DNA of 64,000 bases from Austropuccinia psidii (lineage: Eukaryota > Basidiomycota > Pucciniomycetes > Pucciniales > Sphaerophragmiaceae): assembly GCA_023105745.1 (NCBI GenBank), contig JALGQZ010000013.1, forward strand, positions 7,304,105 to 7,368,104. The letters run 5' to 3'. The notes under the pieces were generated by a model. That model was not told the origin of the DNA and searched no databases. It saw only the letters and a program-made list of their open reading frames with translations. The first letter of the stretch is position 1. Each line of letters begins with the position of its first letter. The translations under genes were made by a program, and so were the position numbers. Positions 58,473-64,000 of the stretch are shown here, one piece after another.

Positions 58473-61060
58473 TCATGATTTTTCTATTGTTTCCACAATC
58501 AATTTTTCCAATTCATGATCCACAGTACCTAAATGTCCAATGCTCAACCTGAAATGAAATAAAAATTGTTTAGCTACTAAAAAAGATAAATATTGGTTGA
58601 GTATAAACTATCTTACATCTGAAGCTGCTGTTTCTTCCTTCTAGCTTTCTGAATATTCACCTCAATACTACCAGGGGTGATGGAATGAAATACATGAACT
58701 TTATTCTTTACCGCCCTAGTTCGTAAAGCCTATCAACTGCTTGATCATCATTTGAAGGGTTCCAACCTGGTTATTAATTTAAATGTTTGAAATAATATCA
58801 GATTAAGTTTAGAGTGTAACTAATACTTTCTTCCCATTATATAGATATTTTAAGCACATCTCAGATCAATACCAACACCACCTGTGCCTTTTGTTGTAAG
58901 AAGAACTTGAGATTTTGGATTGTTTCTGAATTCCTCAAGGATTTGTATCCTTTGATCATTTTTGAGCATAAAATCATTAAAATGACAGGTAGTAGAAGGT
59001 ATCTCCTTCCCCCTTCTTCCCTTTCTATTAGTGCTGGATTATTGCAAAGCTGCCTCAAATGTGATAATCTGGAAAAACATTCTGATGAATCCCATTGTAC
59101 TGTTTCGGACCTCTGTTTTCCATATAATGCACTAAACTCTTCATGATTTTTGAAATAATGAGTTTTCCATGGTTCATAGATCTCAATACCAACTCCATGT
59201 TGCATTTTCTTGGGAAGTTCCAGTAGGTTGGCTTTCAATCTTCTCAATGTGAGTGTTTGAATGATAAGCTGTAATGATTGGATTGCCATTTGGGTCCCAA
59301 ATGATATTTGTTTAACTATGCAATTTTCCCATTGAGATTCCATGGTTCTACTTTTAAGAACTTCAATATACTATGAAGATCCCAAAGATTTCTTTGTAAT
59401 GGTGTTCCCGTAAGTCATAACTTTCTTTCAGATTAAAAATTCAATATTGTGAATGCTCTATGAGTAGATTGTTCTTTTATGTAGCAAATTGATGTAGGAA
59501 TTTCAGTAATTTTATATTTCAAAAGTCAAAAGAGAAGCTTACTGTGCCTCATCCAATACTATTCTGAACCAATTGACCAAAAGAGAATTTATTCTCATTT
59601 CATGGACATCATCAACATTATAACCAGCAATAACATCATATGTGGTGATGATAACTGCATTCTGCTTCAAATTTTGGAATGAAATGAAATTATGATTGGA
59701 ACCATGGAATATTGAATATGGTAAACTACCATCATGAAAATGTAGTCTTATTTCATTCTCCCAGTTATGCAAAGTAGAAAGTGGTACAATGATCAAACTA
59801 GCTGGGACACGGTCCTTAGATATTTCCAAGTACTTTAATGCTTCATTTTGTGTTTTTTTAATCAAGCATAAAGTTGTCAACAATTTTCCAAGTCCCATAT
59901 CATCAGCCAATATTCCACCCCTACTTTTGCACACAATATCTTGTGGTATCAGCCCATTTTCAACAGCATTAGAAAAGACTTTTTTAATCCATAAGTTATC
60001 TGAATGTTTCCATAGGTTTTCACAAATTTTTCCATAGCATTTTATATATTTAAGAGAAAGGACATACCCTAGATTTGGTGCAATGAAAGATTGGTTTGAC
60101 AATTAGGTATTGAAGTAACAGAACTAGTTAAACTTGTATTGTTAGAAGCTTGATAAAGATCACAATCTTGAGGAATATCAATAAATAAAGGTGAGCTATA
60201 CTTTACAATATGTCTCAGAGCCATGTTTGCATTCTTGAAAGCCTCTCTTGTTTGTAAAATATTCCCTTTATCCACAAAAACACATCCATGTAATAGAATA
60301 TTTTGATCTTTATTCTTGAAATTTATGAAAGAATTTATAAAAAGCACTTTATTATTGTTTTTGTATTTCTGATATGTTTCAGGATTCAAGCCTTCAGCCA
60401 CTCCTCCAAAAATATCAAGCAAGGCACCCAGATGGAAACTCTGGAAAGAATTAGGCTCCCAAGATGACTTAAGTCAGATTCTAATAGTGTATGAATATAA
60501 TTAAATACTCTTCTGAATATTACTGAGCTCAGAGAGGTTGGAAGGATTGATCAATATTGATTTTTTTCAATTTGAATAATAAAAAACCCAAGACAAAATA
60601 TTGAAATCATACTATAAATTTTTAGATTGAAAATTTAATATATCAGTGTGATATGATTTTTTTAGGACAAATGGAACCTAAATGATAGGATTGCATGGGC
60701 TATATAGTGAAAAGACCCCTGGGGATTTTGTAAGTGATTTTGATAAGCTAAAGATTTAGCCCCTGAATTTTTCTTCATAGTGTAAAAAATGAATTATATT
60801 TTGAAACTTAGTTTATTAATGGACACAAATATATTCCAAATCTGAAGATCAATTAAATTTGTTATTACTGTTGTCCCAAATTTTTGAATTTTGATTTTAA
60901 AAGACATTATATATGAGGAAACAAGTCCCTTTCCAAATGTGGAGTTCCCTCCAAGATATATCCAGCACTGATCAAAGTTTTTCAGTTGTGGCCCATGCAC
61001 CCCTTTCCAACATTTTTTTAAATTCATCAAAGTATTCCTATATTTTGTTTATTTTTCTTT
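58473..61060 (-). pseudogene. SNF2/Rad5-like DNA-dependent ATPase (A4)
   Basis: Near-identical mirror of the A3 gene. Motif I is GGILADDMGLGKLLTTLCLI (about 59875-59935), where Lys is kept. Motif Ia SLIIVPLSTLHNWENEIRLH is intact here. IITTYDVIAGYNVDDVHE and motif II VLDEAQ end an exon at about 59541. Then IKEQSTHRAFTIL, two stops, LTGTPLQRNLWDL, the frameshift after KVEPWN, MAIQSLQLIIQTLTLRRLKA, LRQLCNNPALIERE, motif V and VI remnants, and the terminal LSIGHLGTVDHELEKLI with stop at 58473-58475. N-terminal exons include FGGVAEGLNPETYQKYKN (60369-60420) and a first exon near 60920-61030. Both arms share the same stops and frameshift, so the lesions pre-date the duplication or spread by conversion. 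Confidence 0.75.
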
Positions 61061-62056
61061 CACAGAAATTCTCAAGAATCTAATTTCAAAAGTATTCATT
61101 AAATCATGTTGAAGGCCATTAACTCACTATTTGAAGAGCTTCAAGTTTATTTTATTCTCTTTATTTATTGATTTTTATTTTGAAACATTATTCTAATAAA
61201 TTAGGATTAATTTGTATGGAAACATCTTTTCCAATAATTTTTCCCAATTTCTATGATGATAATCATCACTCAAGGAGAGTTATTTTACTTATTATAAAAT
61301 TATTGGATCTTATTTTTCCAAAATATTCATAATTTTAAGGAGAGACACCCATTTTCAATTTAAATTTGGACAGGATTCCCTCAAAATAATCACCATCATA
61401 GTTTTCAAATTCATCATTACTTATTATTATCATTGTGGGAAATCAATTCAAGCTTAATTTTTGATTCATCTGAAAACAAGCATTCTGGTAAATAGAATTT
61501 CTTAATTCTTAAGTTATCCTCATTGCTTAAGCCAACATTAAAGATAAATTAAAATCAGAGCGATTCAAGAATCAAGGCAGCAGAATGACAATAAGATCAA
61601 AGAAGCAATTAATGCTACAAGTATCAAAGAATTCCTTTTCAAGGCTCCCCATATAGCTGGTTGAACTTTCAAAATCCACAAGCATTCATGAAGTGAATTG
61701 TAAGGAACTCAATTGATGAAAGCATTTGAAGATTATTCTACTAACTATAAGCATTATGAGGGAATTTCAATGTTCTCACAATCCAAAAGTTGAATAAGAT
61801 TCATCACCTATGTTTGTTGCCAGTGTATATATTGAGTTGAGAAAATATTAATAAAAATTAAAGGGGGAGTAAAAATGTCAGAATACAATGAAGGTGAGTT
61901 AAACTAGGGATACTTCCAGAGATACACTCAGACATAAGCTGAAGATACTACAAAGGACCTGTATGCAAGTCCCCAGATTTTCTCTGTGGTGTTCACTGAT
62001 TCACAACTTGTTTGCCCACCTTCACAACATCAATTGGCTCAATATCTTACAAGTGA
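61061..62056 (-). other. SNF2 leader / 5' intron region (A4)
   Basis: Mirror of 39440-40430. Non-coding, with conserved phrase TAAACTAGGGATACTTCCAG (about 61910-61929) also present in A1. No gene. Confidence 0.5.
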
Positions 62057-62073
62057 TTTTTTATACCAATGGG
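62057..62073 (-). promoter_or_regulatory. Candidate CCAAT/TATA core promoter of SNF2 gene (A4)
   Basis: TTTTTTATACCAATGGG is the mirror of 39424-39439, with the GTGACATCAC palindrome next to it (about 62087-62096). Confidence 0.45.
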
Positions 62074-63009
62074 AAGCACAAGCCACTGTGACATCACTCC
62101 TTCCACCCTTGCAAATATGATTCTTTACCTCCTGTTTCTAATTTACTTACATATGATATTTGAACCATTGTGATTAGTTTCTTATTACAAGAGAAAGTTG
62201 AATCTTTTCTTGTTTTATATCTTCCATGCATTTAGTTTTAGAATAGCTTTATTTTAAAACTCCCTTTTCATTCCTTACCCATGCCATTTGTTCTTAAATA
62301 AGACTTGACTCAGTGCACCAAGAAAATCCCTTGTTTTCAATATTCCTCAACAATTCAAATCAAAACTATTATCCTTCACTACAAATAATTTCAATTTTTT
62401 TCAATCAAAGAACACACTATTTCTGTTTTATTCTCAATAATATTTAAAAGAAATTAAACAAATTGTGTTTTATTTCCCATCTAAATATACTCATACTAAT
62501 AACATACTCACTGTGCTTATTTTCAATTGCAATCAAAAAACCTTGTTTTTTCTAATGACCATACCATGCTGACTTGACTTGCATGATTGCCAATAAGTTA
62601 AGTTGATTTCATCCTTATGTTTATTGACTTTGTAAGAAAAATTATATTCCTGTCTAATCTTTCTTCCTATTAAATCTTCACCCTCTTTCAAATTTATTAA
62701 TCCACATCTGCCAACCCCAAATCAACTCTGAACCAATTTTTCCCACCCATTTATCATTCTTTGTTTTTTTCTTGTGTATTATTTTGTTTTTATTGAATTT
62801 TCCTTTTTTTCATTTCAAATGAGTCTTTGTTTTTGACAAAATTGAAGTAATTCAGAAACTTCATCTTTTATTAAATCAATTCCTTAACAATTTTTTTCCA
62901 CCCCAATACCCATGTAATTTTTTTTGGCTAACATTTATTTTCAATAAGTCATTAGTACTTTCTTATTTTCAAACAGTTTATTATTATTTTATTTTAATTA
63001 AACCATTAA
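62074..63009. other. No gene; outer right arm
   Basis: Mirror of 38521-39423, A+T-rich, no open frames of note. Confidence 0.5.
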
Positions 63010-63510
63010 TTTATAATATCTAAATATTTCTCAATTTTGTTGAAAAACCTTAATTAAACTATTAGTATGATTACTTTCAGTTTATAACAACTCAAATCCA
63101 TAAATTTAGCATTTAACATAATCAATTCATTTATTTTTTCAATTAATAAATCTAATGAATTCACTTTCAATAAATTAAATGAAACCATTGTGATTTAATT
63201 TCAATTGTAATTATCAATGAAATCAATTCATAAAATTTACTTTTCACATAACCAAATCATTTTTTTTCAATTAATTAAATTTCATTTTCAATAGTTAAAT
63301 GAAATTTCCAATTAGATAAATTTGATTCTCAATGAATCAATTTAATTAATTAATCGATTCATTGAAATTAATTAATTAATCAATTGATTCATTTAAAGTA
63401 ATTAATGAATTAAATTAATTAATTGATTAATTGAATTTATTTAATTCATTTCAAAATTTAACTCATCAATTAACTTATTTGATTCAATTAATTCAATTTA
63501 ATTTCAAATT
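63010..63510. repeat. A+T-rich TTAATTAAT low-complexity tract (right arm)
   Basis: Mirror of 38010-38520, with several small length differences between arms as expected for unstable simple sequence. Confidence 0.7.
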
Positions 63511-63536
63511 GAAACATGTTTGTTATTTCTTTTGGG

Positions 63537-63601
63537 TGGCTGTATCACCAGTCAGACAAATTTAAGAATATATTTTTTTCTTCTAAACAATACAGTCACC
63601 T
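63537..63601. repeat. Mirror copy of 65-bp inverted repeat
   Basis: GGTGGCTGTAT...ATACAGTCACC; one mismatch in the stem relative to the left-arm copy at 37925-37989. Confidence 0.55.
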
Positions 63602-63657
63602 GGGGCTTGTTACAGAGCCTCAAGGCATGTTTTAAAGCCCCCCACTGCCAAAGCCAG

Positions 63658-63879
63658 TCATACAGAGCAGTGGGGGCCCCTGGAATTCAATTGAGGTATG
63701 GTTTCATCATTTTGAAGCTCCCATGATGACCGCCACCTCAGAACTAGCAGATTTTGCACCAAATCATCTTTGTGTGCTATTTCCATCAATTCCAGTGCTT
63801 CTCTTTGATTTTTAGCCTTACTATTAGCAAAAAATACCTTTCCACTCATTTCTTCATTAATTGCTACAATAATTTTCAT
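63658..63879 (-). CDS. 73-codon open frame, mirror of 37647-37868
   Basis: Protein identical to the left-arm frame over all 73 residues. Unknown function; may be chance. Confidence 0.25.
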   Translation of the reverse strand: MKIIVAINEEMSGKVFFANSKAKNQREALELMEIAHKDDLVQNLLVLRWRSSWELQNDETIPQLNSRGPHCSV

Positions 63880-64000
63880 GAAATAAATTTTTTAAAACTG
63901 AATAGATGCGTGCTTGTCAAAGATTGGCTAAGCTCATAAGTTTATGAGGCTATAAGATTGTTATTCAGCTTTTTTAAGACTTATTTTTTGAATTTTATTA

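Larger units (their letters stand above)
51236..64000 (+). mobile_element. Element A copy A4 (right side runs off the window)
   Basis: The most legible copy: tnp2 (51431-53430), gene B 3' part (53440-54332), gene C (54964-58463), then the convergent SNF2 gene (58473-61060, minus) and its upstream region. Similarity to A2 begins at about 51236 (GCAAACCAT), directly after the minisatellite. The tandem repeats preceding tnp2 in A2 are absent here. Confidence 0.75.
53458..64000 (-). repeat. Right arm of giant inverted repeat (continues beyond window)
   Basis: Reverse complement of 37526-47850. Homology is still exact at base 64000, so the arm is longer than shown and its outer junction cannot be placed. 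Confidence 0.9.

Noticed and set aside
37526..64000. Fold-back (chimeric read) assembly artefact
   Set aside because: Arms differ by substitutions and indels throughout, inner parts by 15-20%, and the centre holds over 5 kb of unpaired sequence; a fold-back artefact would be nearly identical and have little spacer. It still needs long-read confirmation.
1..64000. tRNA genes or rRNA
   Set aside because: No GGTTCGAAnCC-type B-box in tRNA context or rRNA-like conserved block was noticed on either strand; not an exhaustive scan.
51236..64000. CACTA-type TIRs for element A
   Set aside because: I looked for CACTA/TAGTG termini near 51236, 28640, 24640 and the arm edges and found none in matching pairs, so element A ends remain undefined.

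Overview
The window is A+T-rich eukaryotic nuclear DNA built almost entirely from nested, decayed DNA transposons. The Tnp2-type (En/Spm, CACTA-like) transposases, the PIF/Harbinger and Tc1/mariner remnants, the TET/JBP-like 2OG-Fe(II) dioxygenase fragments, the short GT-AG introns and the very strong CpG depletion together suggest a basidiomycete. A rust fungus (Pucciniales) with a large, repeat-rich genome is most likely; I do not claim a species. No rRNA, tRNA, CRISPR or ordinary single-copy host gene was found.

Layout. 1-820 is a broken mariner transposase and 826-2640 a broken Tnp2 transposase. From 4343 onward a large mobile unit recurs, called here element A. Its consensus order is: tnp2 transposase, gene B (unknown), gene C (unknown, apparently paralogous to B), then a convergent SNF2/Rad5-like ATPase gene whose stop codon lies 9-11 bp from that of gene C. 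Four copies are visible. A1 (4343-24640) is old and was invaded by a complete 5753-bp CACTA element (9220-14972; about 69-bp TIRs starting CACTACTG, TTT target duplication) and by a Harbinger-type complex (about 17700-21862). A2 (25860-28640, reverse strand) is an internally deleted copy in which tnp2 runs straight into gene C. A3 (37526-48347, genes B/C on minus, SNF2 on plus) and A4 (51236 to the window end, mirror orientation) form a giant inverted repeat.

The inverted repeat has arms of at least 10 kb. Its outer homology is still intact at base 64000, so the structure continues past the window. By eye the outer arms (37.5-43.2 kb against 58.2-64.0 kb) are about 97-98% identical, and the inner parts about 80-85%. 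The geometric axis (about 50.55 kb) falls inside a 1.27-kb minisatellite of 20-bp units.

Three separate fragments (19942-20462, 30546-31317, 36372-37430) look like TET/JBP-like dioxygenases. The surrounding DNA is nearly free of CpG: I counted 2 in bases 1-600 and 0 in 56401-57000. That fits heavy past cytosine methylation and deamination, the substrate system such enzymes act on in other eukaryotes. Most genes carry stops or frameshifts and are annotated as pseudogenes. The best candidate for a new system is element A itself: a Tnp2 transposon that appears to carry a SNF2-type remodelling ATPase and two paralogous genes of unknown function.
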